Source: a virus
Direction: 5' to 3' (one strand)
IMG/VR virus record: IMGVR_UViG_3300043570_004735
Span: 1 to 44,584 of that record
Length of the DNA: 44,584 nucleotides
The translations under genes and the position numbers were made by a program. The notes beneath the pieces were generated by a model. It was not told where the DNA came from and did no database searches. It was given only the letters and a program-made list of their open reading frames with translations. Shown here in pieces: positions 26,601-32,630 of the stretch (position 1 is its first letter; every line of letters starts with the position of its first letter).

Positions 26601-27158
26601 ATGAAAAAAATCGAAGATTTAAAATCACAACTAGCTGAATTAGAGGTAAAAGCTGAAGCAGCTCAAAAAGAATCATCTGAAACTTTGTATGATTTGGTAT
26701 TGGAAAGTCCAAAAACCATCAAACAAATTCAAGATAGAATTAACAAAGATTACGAATGGGAGTCTCGTACTGCTGCCGTAGTTGTACATTTACATGATCG
26801 TTTGTCAGAAGAACGTAAACGTATTAGTGTAGCAGAAGCTAGTGAAGATGGCACAATTACAATCCAAATGAAAGGAATTGAATTGAATGGTCTTTACCAA
26901 GCAATGTTAAACATGAAAGGCACAGGAGTTGAAAATGCTCGTACTTTCGCAAGATTATTAACAAGTATTGGTAAACAAGTTACAGAGGCAATGCAATCTA
27001 TGGCTGTTGTTAACCAAAAAGTGATGGAAATTCACAAAGAAATTTCAGAAGTTGAGAACGAGATCGCAAGAATCGAAGATGCTGAACTAGCTGAAAGATT
27101 AGAAGCTCAAGATCGCGCTAACAATCCAGTTGAGATTGAAGCAGATCAAAAAGCTTAA
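26601..27158 (+). CDS. Unknown coiled-coil protein, 185 aa
   Basis: The N-terminal (residues 1-35) and C-terminal (about 130-175) segments are strongly heptad-like, rich in Glu/Ala/Leu. The middle (EWESRTAAVVVHLHDRL, GTITIQMKGIEL) is mixed. No family recognised. It starts a unit with the nuclease and phosphoesterase-like genes, spaced 16 nt from the former. Confidence 0.7.
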   Translation: MKKIEDLKSQLAELEVKAEAAQKESSETLYDLVLESPKTIKQIQDRINKDYEWESRTAAVVVHLHDRLSEERKRISVAEASEDGTITIQMKGIELNGLYQAMLNMKGTGVENARTFARLLTSIGKQVTEAMQSMAVVNQKVMEIHKEISEVENEIARIEDAELAERLEAQDRANNPVEIEADQKA

Positions 27159-27174
27159 AACATTACTTTAAACG

Positions 27175-27711
27175 ATGAAGAATACAAGCAAGAGCAAGAA
27201 TAGATTAGAACTTTTGGACATGGTGACTGAAGCAGTTACTAGTGACCGTATATTTGAAACAATTAATTATCAGACTCAGTCTGAAGATAAAATCAAGCAA
27301 TTCATGTATCCTAACATTTTATCTTCTTTTAAGAAGTTTTTAATGGAACAAAGAGGATATGACGCAAATGTAGCTGATATGAAATCCAAACAAAGTTTAC
27401 TTTGGGAAGGTAACAAGAAAACTACAGTCAAAAACATGATGTTTATGGGCACTCAAAACCGACCAGACATGGTTGTTGAATTGGGTGACGTAAGAATTGC
27501 TATTGAAATTAAACGTGGAGAAACTGGTTCTGATTTAAGATCTGGCTTTGGTCAATCAATGGTTTATGCAACTGTTTATGACTTTGTATTGTATCTCTTC
27601 ATCGATACCAGTAAAGACAAGAAAATCCTGAACTCAAGTACAGGTGGAAATGAAGTTGATTTCGTAGAAACAATTTGGAAGAATTGGAACATAAGATTCG
27701 CAATAGTTTAA
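27175..27711 (+). CDS. PD-(D/E)XK nuclease-like protein
   Basis: This 178-aa protein carries PDMVVELGDVRIAIEIKRGE (residues about 98-117): Asp in PD, then Glu-x-Lys in EIK, the core active-site layout of the PD-(D/E)XK fold, followed by a Gln in FGQSMVYATV typical of the same fold. Possible roles are DNA repair, recombination or host DNA degradation. Its stop overlaps the next ATG. Confidence 0.68.
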   Translation: MKNTSKSKNRLELLDMVTEAVTSDRIFETINYQTQSEDKIKQFMYPNILSSFKKFLMEQRGYDANVADMKSKQSLLWEGNKKTTVKNMMFMGTQNRPDMVVELGDVRIAIEIKRGETGSDLRSGFGQSMVYATVYDFVLYLFIDTSKDKKILNSSTGGNEVDFVETIWKNWNIRFAIV

Positions 27712-28244
27712 TGAGCAAAATTTTTGTAACAGGCAACTTACAGTTTGGCCGACCAAGTATTATCAAGAAGATGAAAAGACCCTTTGAGTCTCTTGAAGAG
27801 ATGCACGAAGAGTTGATTAAAAAATGGAATGCGGTTGTCGCCATAAACGATACAGTGTACCATTGTGGCAACTTTGCATGGGATCCTGATACTGCAGAAA
27901 CTATGTTAAACAAACTTAATGGTAACATTTATTTAATTCCAGGCGAAGATGACAATGCCATTTTAGATCTTGTTAAAAACAAAAGCGTGCCTAAGCATGC
28001 AGTTGTTATTGACACAATCAATGAAATCAGTGAATTAGAATCAGTATTGTCTTATTGGCCCATGACTGTGTGGCCTAAACAAAGTAGACGTTATTACAAT
28101 GTGCATGCTTACCCAAGCAAAAAGCACTTATCAAATCACAAATCTAAAAGCCTAAATGTGGCATGTGATTTCTGGGGCTACAAGCCCATCGAATTAGAAA
28201 CAGTTAAAGAGTTGGTAAATCTCAACGAAGAATTTACTGATTGA
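27711..28244 (+). CDS. Metallophosphoesterase fold with lost metal ligands
   Basis: This 177-aa protein aligns by eye with small calcineurin-like phosphoesterases: N-terminal strand, then RPFESLEEMHEELIKKWN, VYHCGNFAW and LNVACDFWGYKPI. The usual D-x-H is N-L-Q (TGNLQFG), the GDF Asp is Asn (GNF) and the N-H-D motif is EDDN. With most metal ligands substituted, catalysis is unlikely, so a binding or regulatory role is inferred. The start at 27711 overlaps the previous stop by one base. Confidence 0.72.
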   Translation: MSKIFVTGNLQFGRPSIIKKMKRPFESLEEMHEELIKKWNAVVAINDTVYHCGNFAWDPDTAETMLNKLNGNIYLIPGEDDNAILDLVKNKSVPKHAVVIDTINEISELESVLSYWPMTVWPKQSRRYYNVHAYPSKKHLSNHKSKSLNVACDFWGYKPIELETVKELVNLNEEFTD

Positions 28245-28259
28245 TTACCAACTCTTTAA
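28204..28259 (+). other. 15-bp inverted repeat across the gene end
   Basis: TTAAAGAGTTGGTAA (28204-28218) and TTACCAACTCTTTAA (28245-28259) are perfect complements. The first arm codes for the protein C-terminus and the second begins right after the stop. It may protect the mRNA 3' end or aid termination. Confidence 0.75.
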
Positions 28260-28260
28260 C

Positions 28261-28296
28261 ATTTATTTTCAAAAAAACTGAAAATAAATTTTTTTA
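28261..28296 (+). terminator. Intrinsic terminator leading into a promoter
   Basis: Perfect 10-bp stem ATTTATTTTC / GAAAATAAAT with loop AAAAAAACT, then a T-run that continues into ATGTC of the next promoter-like site. Confidence 0.85.
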
Positions 28297-28329
28297 TGTC
28301 AAGTTTTTTGTGTATATTTACACTATAAC
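28289..28329 (+). promoter_or_regulatory. Promoter-like site T-run / ATGTC / TATATTTACACTATAAC
   Basis: ATGTC ends at 28300 and TATATTTAC is 28313-28321, with the conserved 12-nt gap. The next ATG is at 28341. Confidence 0.65.
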
Positions 28330-28340
28330 TTAAAAACAAT

Positions 28341-28580
28341 ATGAAACAATCGGAAAAGTATTTGAATCTTATCAACGAAGATTATCAATTGGATCCAACC
28401 CATCCAGAGTATTATGGTTTTTTAAACACAAATCCTTCTGACTCTGGTGAATTTACAACGATAGCTACATATATTGCTCAGAATCCTGAAAAATATAAAG
28501 ATGTCTTGAATAAGCTTAATTTAGAGATTGGGTTCAATTCATGTAAAGAAGAAATGGTCTTTGTTAGAAAATGTTCGTAA
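28341..28580 (+). CDS. Unknown 79-aa acidic protein
   Basis: No family recognised; acidic, with HPEYYGFLNTNPSDSGEF in the middle. It is a single-gene unit directly behind a promoter-like site. Its stop codon lies inside the GTTCGTAACTT element that precedes the sigma gene. Confidence 0.7.
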   Translation: MKQSEKYLNLINEDYQLDPTHPEYYGFLNTNPSDSGEFTTIATYIAQNPEKYKDVLNKLNLEIGFNSCKEEMVFVRKCS

Positions 28581-28632
28581 CTTTTTAAAATAAAAGTGTC
28601 CGGTTTAAAAAGAATGTATTATATTAGCAGTA
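28573..28632 (+). promoter_or_regulatory. Promoter-like region of the sigma-factor gene
   Basis: GTTCGTAACTT (28573-28583), GTGTC (28596-28600) and TATATTAGCAGTA (28620-28632). The last 13-mer is identical to the one before the RNase H gene. Confidence 0.6.
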
Positions 28633-29282
28633 TGAATAACCAAAATAAAAACAGCAAACGTATGAAAGTAAAAAACAATAACCTAAGCTATCGTGAATTA
28701 GCAGAAAATTTTGTAGCAACTAAATCTGAATCAGATTATGTGCAATTGTATAAAAAAGTTAAACCAGGTTTAAGATCTTATATCTTTAAAACTGTTAAGG
28801 ACTCTGCTGCAGCTGAAGATATTTTGACTAATACATTGACTAAGTTGTGGACCAAGATTGATCAGTATGATCCTCAGTATCAAATTACAACATGGTTATA
28901 TCGCATTGCATTCAACGAGTGTCTTGGTTGGATTCGTGAACGTAATCGTAAGTATTCTTTGGATTCTATGCAAGAATTTGGTTTAGACATTGAAGAATCA
29001 ACTGGTAAACTTACAAGTAACATTTCTGATTTGATGGAAGATTACGAAATGAAATCTGAAGCTGATTATTTAGCTGAAGATGCAGAACTTGATAGAGTTT
29101 ATGAATCTACTTTGATGGCAATGGATAAGTTGAAACCAATATATAAGAATATACTTGTTGATCGAATCATCAATGAAATGAAATACGAAGATTTGGCTGA
29201 TAAGTATAAATTACCTTTGCAAACTATCAAAAATAGAATTCGTCGAGGTCGCTTATTGGTGATCGAGATGGTCGAAGCATAA
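28632..29282 (+). CDS. ECF-type RNA polymerase sigma factor
   Basis: 216 aa from the ATG at 28632 (a downstream ATG at 28662 gives a longer leader and is an alternative). Region 2 spans about residues 50-100, with AAAEDILTNTLTKLWTKI followed by TWLYRIAFNECLGWIRERNR, the classic ECF -10 recognition helix. Region 4 spans about 160-205, with MKYEDLADKYKLPLQTIKNR as the helix-turn-helix. There is an acidic linker between them. It probably redirects host polymerase to a phage promoter class. Confidence 0.88.
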   Translation: MNNQNKNSKRMKVKNNNLSYRELAENFVATKSESDYVQLYKKVKPGLRSYIFKTVKDSAAAEDILTNTLTKLWTKIDQYDPQYQITTWLYRIAFNECLGWIRERNRKYSLDSMQEFGLDIEESTGKLTSNISDLMEDYEMKSEADYLAEDAELDRVYESTLMAMDKLKPIYKNILVDRIINEMKYEDLADKYKLPLQTIKNRIRRGRLLVIEMVEA

Positions 29283-29488
29283 TGGAACAACCAAACAAAC
29301 AAAGAAGCATGCAAATGTACCACATCATGAGCGAGGGCAATGCATTAGAAACTTGCATGACTAGTGAAACTGCTTTTAAAAAGGCAAAAGATCTTAATGC
29401 AGATAAAATTGAGTTAGTAAACATAGCATGGGATTCAACTGGAGAATCTACAATTAGTAGGCAAACCATTTGGTCAAAAAAGAAATAA
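29282..29488 (+). CDS. Unknown 68-aa protein coupled to the sigma gene
   Basis: Starts on the sigma stop codon (TAATG). It contains SEGNALETCMTSETAFKKAKDLNADKI-like sequence and a basic end, and no family is recognised. Tight coupling makes an anti-sigma or co-factor role possible, with no direct sign of it. Confidence 0.68.
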   Translation: MEQPNKQRSMQMYHIMSEGNALETCMTSETAFKKAKDLNADKIELVNIAWDSTGESTISRQTIWSKKK

Positions 29489-29491
29489 ATT

Positions 29492-30148
29492 ATGGAACCA
29501 GAAAAAGACATATTCGACCAATGGGCTGAAGAACGTGAAAGTAAATCATGGATCATTAGAAAACTTGAGTTCATTCCAATGTGGTGGAGCAATGATGGCA
29601 TGTATTTACATAAGACTATTTGGACTGGACTAAAGAATCTTTGGTATTGGTTTCCTATTATCTGGAAAGATCGCCATTGGGATGACCATTATATCTTTGA
29701 AGTTATGATGCACAAACTTAAAGCCCAATCTAAATATATTGGTGACAGAGATTGGCATACAAGGTCACAAAGAGATGCTGAAATTATGATGACTTGTGTT
29801 CGTCTAATGAAATTAGTTAAAGACGAGCATTACAGTTCAGAATATATGGATTATCATGAAACTAAACATTGGTTTGAACCAGTACCTGACAAAGAAGGTT
29901 ATAGTTCATGGGAGTCAAGACAACTTAAAGAAAACTTTGATGACTTCTTTAAGAAACATCCATCAGCTTATAAAAAGGTTTTAGCAGATGAAAAACTACA
30001 GATCTTTGGAATAGAACCAAGAGATGGTGAAACTGAAACTGATGCTAAACAAAGAATCGCAATGAATATTGGTCACTATAATCATAACAGAGCAAGAAAA
30101 TTACTCTTTAAATTGATGGAAGAAAACATCGAAAAATGGTGGGACTAA
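29492..30148 (+). CDS. Unknown Trp-rich 218-aa protein
   Basis: Contains a strikingly aromatic N-terminal third (FIPMWWSNDGMYLHKTIW, LKNLWYWFPIIWKDRHWDDHY) followed by charged helices with HETKHW and HYNHNRARKLL. I recall similar uncharacterised proteins in large phages but cannot name a function. Confidence 0.72.
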   Translation: MEPEKDIFDQWAEERESKSWIIRKLEFIPMWWSNDGMYLHKTIWTGLKNLWYWFPIIWKDRHWDDHYIFEVMMHKLKAQSKYIGDRDWHTRSQRDAEIMMTCVRLMKLVKDEHYSSEYMDYHETKHWFEPVPDKEGYSSWESRQLKENFDDFFKKHPSAYKKVLADEKLQIFGIEPRDGETETDAKQRIAMNIGHYNHNRARKLLFKLMEENIEKWWD

Positions 30149-30214
30149 AATTTGATTCAGCTGAGTTATATATGTTACGCATCAACGCGCATAAAATAAC
30201 AAAAGTTCAATCAG

Positions 30215-30361
30215 ATGGCAAAAGCAAAAACCGGGGCTGCTTCTACAGGATTTAGAGCAACCACAAAAACAACAAGACCAGGAGTTCACTCTAAAAAGAA
30301 AAATTCTTCACACAAAAGAAGTAAGAATTATCGTAAGAAGAACAGAGGTCAAGGAAAATAA
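30215..30361 (+). CDS. Very basic 48-aa protein
   Basis: MAKAKTGAASTGFRATTKTT at the start and a Lys/Arg/Asn-rich end (SKNYRKKNRGQGK). It resembles small basic Bacteroidota/phage proteins of unknown role, likely to bind nucleic acid. There is a clear ATG, a full reading frame, and a promoter-like motif follows. Confidence 0.65.
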   Translation: MAKAKTGAASTGFRATTKTTRPGVHSKKKNSSHKRSKNYRKKNRGQGK

Positions 30362-30403
30362 TTTAGAAAAAGTTTAAAAAACGTTGAAACAAACGATTCG
30401 ACA

Positions 30404-30413
30404 GATATATAAT
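30404..30413 (+). promoter_or_regulatory. GATATATA motif with upstream TTGAAACA
   Basis: TTGAAACA at 30384 and GATATATAAT at 30404 lie before the small ORF at 30438. Confidence 0.5.
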
Positions 30414-30437
30414 CCTCAAACAACAATAAAACACAAG

Positions 30438-30533
30438 ATGAAACGCATAGATTTACATAAGAATTATCTACAAGTGATTAGCTGGGCATTTATACCGGGA
30501 ACTAGTCATGGGCGTGCTTTATCTGTGAGTTGA
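30438..30533 (+). CDS. Possible 31-aa peptide
   Basis: ATG to TGA, beginning MKRIDLHKNYLQVISWAF. It lies between a promoter-like motif and a strong terminator, so the short transcript could either encode this peptide or be a small RNA. Confidence 0.4.
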   Translation: MKRIDLHKNYLQVISWAFIPGTSHGRALSVS

Positions 30534-30558
30534 TAAGAAATTATTTAAACTTAAAGTT

Positions 30559-30592
30559 AAAACCCAAGCCCTCAAAAAGCTTGGGTTTTTTA
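30559..30592 (+). terminator. Intrinsic terminator before the tRNA array
   Basis: Stem AAACCCAAGC / GCTTGGGTTT with loop CCTCAAAAA and a T-run. Confidence 0.92.
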
Positions 30593-30604
30593 TTGGCCCT
30601 AAAT

Positions 30605-30680
30605 GGTGCGGTAGCTCAGATGGTAGAGCACAGGACTGAAAATCCTGGTGTCGGCGGTTCGATCCCGCCCCGCACCACCA
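30605..30680 (+). tRNA. tRNA-Phe (GAA)
   Basis: Acceptor GGTGCGG/CCGCACC, loop CTGAAAA on stem CAGGA/TCCTG, normal T-arm, encoded CCA. First tRNA of the array. Confidence 0.96.
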
Positions 30681-30688
30681 GAATAAAT

Positions 30689-30710
30689 GTTCTTTGACAT
30701 ATTGGTAAAT
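30689..30710 (+). promoter_or_regulatory. boxA-like antitermination motif 1
   Basis: TGTTCTTTGACATATTGG matches the boxA seen in Bacteroidota rRNA/tRNA leaders (compare B. subtilis TGTTCTTTGAAAA). The core TCTTTGACATATTGGTAAA recurs at 31053 and 33496. Confidence 0.65.
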
Positions 30711-30712
30711 TT

Positions 30713-30782
30713 GTATAAGTTGATCTTGGAGGTCAGTAGGTCTGCAAAATCTACGGAGTTGGTTCGATTCCAACCTTATACT
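30713..30782 (+). tRNA. tRNA-Cys (GCA)
   Basis: Acceptor GTATAAG/CTTATAC, anticodon stem TAGGT/ATCTA with loop CTGCAAA, T-arm with TTCGATT, discriminator T as expected for Cys. The D-loop is short. Confidence 0.85.
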
Positions 30783-30785
30783 CAA

Positions 30786-30847
30786 TGTCCTGTACCCTTG
30801 AGAAACTCGTATCAAGTTAGTATGATTGACTGTGGATAAGCAGGACA
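30786..30847 (+). ncRNA. Small structured inter-tRNA element A
   Basis: Closed by TGTCCTG/CAGGACA (7 bp); inside is CTTGA/TCAAG. It lies between tRNA-Cys and tRNA-Pro. There is no T-loop or anticodon loop, so it is not a standard tRNA. Confidence 0.4.
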
Positions 30848-30883
30848 GCACGAAATAAAGGGGTAAGAGAATAAGTGCACTAT

Positions 30884-30959
30884 CGGGATGTGGACTAATT
30901 GGCTAAGTCGCCACTTTTGGGAAGTGGACATCATCCAGGTTCGAGTCCTGGTATCCCGA
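30884..30959 (+). tRNA. tRNA-Pro (TGG)
   Basis: Acceptor CGGGATG/TATCCCG, anticodon stem CCACT/AGTGG with loop TTTGGGA, T-arm CCAGG-TTCGAGT-CCTGG. Confidence 0.94.
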
Positions 30960-30966
30960 CAAAAAT

Positions 30967-31040
30967 GTTCGTAACTTCTGAAAAATAGTTGCAAATAAAT
31001 TTTTTATTGTCAAGTATTTCGTTTATATTTACTGTATAAT
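30967..31040 (+). promoter_or_regulatory. Promoter region inside the tRNA array
   Basis: GTTCGTAACTT (30967-30977), T-run and TTGTC (ending 31011), TATATTTAC (31024-31032) and GTATAAT (to 31040), followed by a boxA-like site at 31051. This is the clearest start for transcription of the downstream tRNAs. Confidence 0.65.
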
Positions 31041-31050
31041 TAAAAACAAA

Positions 31051-31075
31051 AGATCTTTGACATATTGGTAAAATA
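31051..31075 (+). promoter_or_regulatory. boxA-like antitermination motif 2
   Basis: AGATCTTTGACATATTGG continuing TAAAATA. It is identical over 25 nt to the copy at 33494 and sits just downstream of a promoter-like site. Confidence 0.68.
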
Positions 31076-31168
31076 ATCATAAGCCCATTGGTTGGGAGCA
31101 CCCCTCAAGGTTGAATCTTTGGATTCTTTATTGTAAAGCTGGAATTGGTTCGAATCCAATTATGATTA
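31075..31168 (+). other. tRNA-like element 1 (anticodon arm not resolvable)
   Basis: Acceptor AATCATA/TATGATT, D-arm CCCA/TGGG, T-arm ATTGG-TTCGAAT-CCAAT are all perfect. The 47 nt between D- and T-arms do not form a normal anticodon arm; instead CTTTA/TAAAG and GAATC/GATTC can pair. TGA (Ser) or TCA could be forced only with mismatches. Confidence 0.6.
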
Positions 31169-31173
31169 CAAAC

Positions 31174-31270
31174 AGTCAGTCTTCAGAATGGTATCTGTAT
31201 GACTACATGATAAACCACAAGGCTCAGAAAGTCAATCTTGTGGCTGTAGGTTCGAATCCTACACTGACTA
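31174..31270 (+). other. tRNA-like element 2 with long inserted hairpin
   Basis: Acceptor AGTCAGT/ACTGACT, D-arm CAGA/TCTG with loop ATGGTA, T-arm GTAGG-TTCGAAT-CCTAC. Where anticodon and variable arms should be there is a 7-bp stem CCACAAG/CTTGTGG with a 15-nt loop. No standard anticodon arm was found. Confidence 0.6.
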
Positions 31271-31320
31271 CAAAGTCCAGGAGTAATTAACTTGGTACCT
31301 GAGGTGTTCGAAAACCTCGA

Positions 31321-31395
31321 TTGATTATGGTGTAAAGGTGCACAGCAGAACGTAATAGGGACGCAAGATTAAGGTTCAATTCCTTTTTAGTCAGC
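31321..31395 (+). other. tRNA-like element 3 with altered T-loop
   Basis: Acceptor TTGATTA/TAGTCAG (two G-U pairs), D-arm GTGT/GCAC, T-arm AAGG-TTCAATT-CCTT in which the TTCRA loop has one base missing. No anticodon arm can be paired. A hairpin GAGGT/ACCTC lies just upstream (31301-31318). Confidence 0.45.
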
Positions 31396-31400
31396 AATTT

Positions 31401-31486
31401 GGATCGGTTGAGCAATTGGTTGGCTCAGCGGACTGTAAATCCGCCCTCTTACGAGCATGTAGGTTCGAGTCCTACCCGGTCCACCA
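31401..31486 (+). tRNA. tRNA-Tyr (GTA)
   Basis: Acceptor GGATCGG/CCGGTCC, loop CTGTAAA on a CGGA/TCCG stem, class II variable arm CTCTTACGAG, encoded CCA. Confidence 0.95.
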
Positions 31487-31614
31487 AGAAAGTTGATTGG
31501 GGAATAGTATACTGTAACCTGATGATGGAGGTGGTATATAAGAGTTTGGAATCATCTTAGTAATGCCAATCGTAAAAACAGATGTCCACTGAACCATCTT
31601 CTGTTTTCTTTCTT
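31487..31614 (+). ncRNA. Structured inter-tRNA element B
   Basis: AGAAAG/CTTTCT closes about 128 nt between tRNA-Tyr and tRNA-Trp. Inside are GATTGG/CCAATC (31495/31566), GATGAT/ATCATC (31521/31551) and a strong hairpin AAAACAGA/TCTGTTTT (31575/31600). No ORF. Confidence 0.5.
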
Positions 31615-31619
31615 TTTAC

Positions 31620-31690
31620 ACGTTTGTGGTGCAATGGTAGCATACCGGTCTCCAAAACCGTTGATGGGGGTTCGAATCCCTCCAAGCGTG
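31620..31690 (+). tRNA. tRNA-Trp (CCA)
   Basis: Acceptor ACGTTTG/CAAGCGT, loop CTCCAAA, T-arm GGGGG-TTCGAAT-CCCTC, discriminator G. Confidence 0.93.
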
Positions 31691-31695
31691 CAAAT

Positions 31696-31772
31696 GGTCC
31701 TTTAGCTCAGTTGGTTAGAGCGCCGCACTCATAATGCGAGGGTCACAGGTTCAAATCCTGTAGGGACCACCA
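31696..31772 (+). tRNA. tRNA-Met/Ile2 (CAT)
   Basis: Acceptor GGTCCTT/AGGGACC, anticodon stem CCGCA/TGCGA with loop CTCATAA, T-arm ACAGG-TTCAAAT-CCTGT, encoded CCA. Elongator Met or lysidine-type Ile cannot be told apart by eye. Confidence 0.93.
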
Positions 31773-31776
31773 ACAT

Positions 31777-31848
31777 AGTTTATTAGTTCAATGGATAGAA
31801 CACTTGACTACGGATCAAGAGATAAGGGTTCGAATCCTTTATAAACTA
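31777..31848 (+). tRNA. tRNA-Arg (ACG)
   Basis: Acceptor AGTTTAT/ATAAACT, stem CTTGA/TCAAG with loop CTACGGA. A34 would need TadA editing to inosine to read all CGN codons. Confidence 0.94.
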
Positions 31849-31854
31849 CTAAAT

Positions 31855-31928
31855 TGCGATATGGTAGAGTTGGTTTCTTACGATGCTCTCATAAGGCATA
31901 GACACTGGTTCGAGTCCAGTTGTCGCAA
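31855..31928 (+). tRNA. tRNA-Met/Ile2 (CAT), second copy
   Basis: Acceptor TGCGATA/TGTCGCA, anticodon stem ATGCT/GGCAT with loop CTCATAA, T-arm ACTGG-TTCGAGT-CCAGT. The D-arm is poorly paired. Confidence 0.82.
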
Positions 31929-31937
31929 CAAAAATTT

Positions 31938-32011
31938 GATCTCGTAGCTCAGTTGGCTAGAGCACCTCACTTTTAATGAGGGAGTCAAGGGTTCGAGTCC
32001 CTTCGGGATCA
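31938..32011 (+). tRNA. tRNA-Lys (TTT)
   Basis: Acceptor GATCTCG/CGGGATC, stem CCTCA/TGAGG with loop CTTTTAA. Confidence 0.95.
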
Positions 32012-32014
32012 CAA

Positions 32015-32101
32015 ACTTCATTTATAATACTACGATCTCTCAGTTAAAAGCTGTCGTAGAGTAAAGTTATAGTCCGACATGGCTATTGGTTATAATGAAG
32101 T
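32015..32101 (+). ncRNA. Structured inter-tRNA element C (three-way junction)
   Basis: Closed by ACTTCATTTATAA / TTATAATGAAGT (12 bp, one bulge), with CTACGA/TCGTAG capped by CAG/CTG and a second hairpin ATAG/CTAT. It begins 4 nt after tRNA-Lys and ends 4 nt before tRNA-Val. It has no T-loop. Confidence 0.6.
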
Positions 32102-32105
32102 ATTT

Positions 32106-32180
32106 GCTCTCTTAGCTCAGTTGGTTTAGAGCGCTGCCCTTACAAGGCAGATGTCGTAGGTTCGAATCCTACAGAGAGCA
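32106..32180 (+). tRNA. tRNA-Val (TAC)
   Basis: Acceptor GCTCTCT/AGAGAGC, stem CTGCC/GGCAG with loop CTTACAA. Confidence 0.95.
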
Positions 32181-32274
32181 CTCGCCGCACAAAGTGTGGA
32201 GGAACTGGCCAGAGATTTATTCTTGCAAACTCGATGCCGAAAGTCGAGCTGCCCATCTACGGGATGGGCTTTAT
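32181..32274 (+). ncRNA. Multi-hairpin inter-tRNA element D
   Basis: It is GC-richer than its surroundings. Hairpins are CCGCAC/GTGTGG with loop AAA (32184-32198), CTGGCCAG, CTCGA/TCGAG (32230/32244) and GCCCATC/GATGGGC (32251/32263) followed by TTT. There is no T-loop, and it abuts tRNA-Val and tRNA-His. Confidence 0.5.
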
Positions 32275-32348
32275 GGTGGATGTAGCTCAATCGGGAGAGC
32301 GTTGGTTTGTGGAACCAAAGGTAGTGGGATCGAAACCCATCATTCACC
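32275..32348 (+). tRNA. tRNA-His (GTG)
   Basis: Acceptor GTGGATG/CATTCAC plus the extra G-1 pairing with C73 that marks tRNA-His; anticodon stem TTGGT/ACCAA with loop TTGTGGA. The T-loop ATCGAAA deviates from TTCRA. Confidence 0.88.
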
Positions 32349-32353
32349 CAAAT

Positions 32354-32440
32354 GGAAGATTGTCAGAGTGGTCTATCGTATCTCTTTGCTAAAGAGATGG
32401 TCGCGAAAGCGGCCCAGAGGTTCGAATCCTTTATCTTCCG
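32354..32440 (+). tRNA. tRNA-Ser (GCT)
   Basis: Class II: acceptor GGAAGAT/ATCTTCC, stem TCTCT/AGAGA with loop TTGCTAA, variable arm TCGCGAAAGCGG. Confidence 0.95.
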
Positions 32441-32467
32441 CTTAATTTTGATAAATAATAAATGAAG

Positions 32468-32499
32468 TTTTGAAACATACAAGCTTTGGTCTGTATAAC
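32468..32499 (+). promoter_or_regulatory. TTGAAACA / TATAAC promoter-like site
   Basis: TTTTGAAACATAC at 32468 and GTATAAC ending at 32499, ahead of tRNA-Leu and the epimerase gene. Same layout as 22096-22125. Confidence 0.5.
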
Positions 32500-32536
32500 T
32501 AACATAACGTTCTTAAAATTATAAACGAATTAAAAT

Positions 32537-32622
32537 GCACTCGTGGTGAAATAGGTAGACACGAGGGACTTAAAATCCCTTGGCCAGTGATGGTCGTGCC
32601 GGTTCGATTCCGGCCGAGTGTA
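32537..32622 (+). tRNA. tRNA-Leu (TAA)
   Basis: Class II: acceptor GCACTCG/CGAGTGT, stem AGGGA/TCCCT with loop CTTAAAA, T-arm GCCGG-TTCGATT-CCGGC. Confidence 0.96.
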
Positions 32623-32630
32623 CAAAAAGT

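Noticed and set aside
31075-31168. Opal-suppressor tRNA (anticodon TCA)
   Set aside because: The loop CCTCAAG would have C at position 33 and two mismatches in the stem. The window also shows no in-frame TGA recoding.
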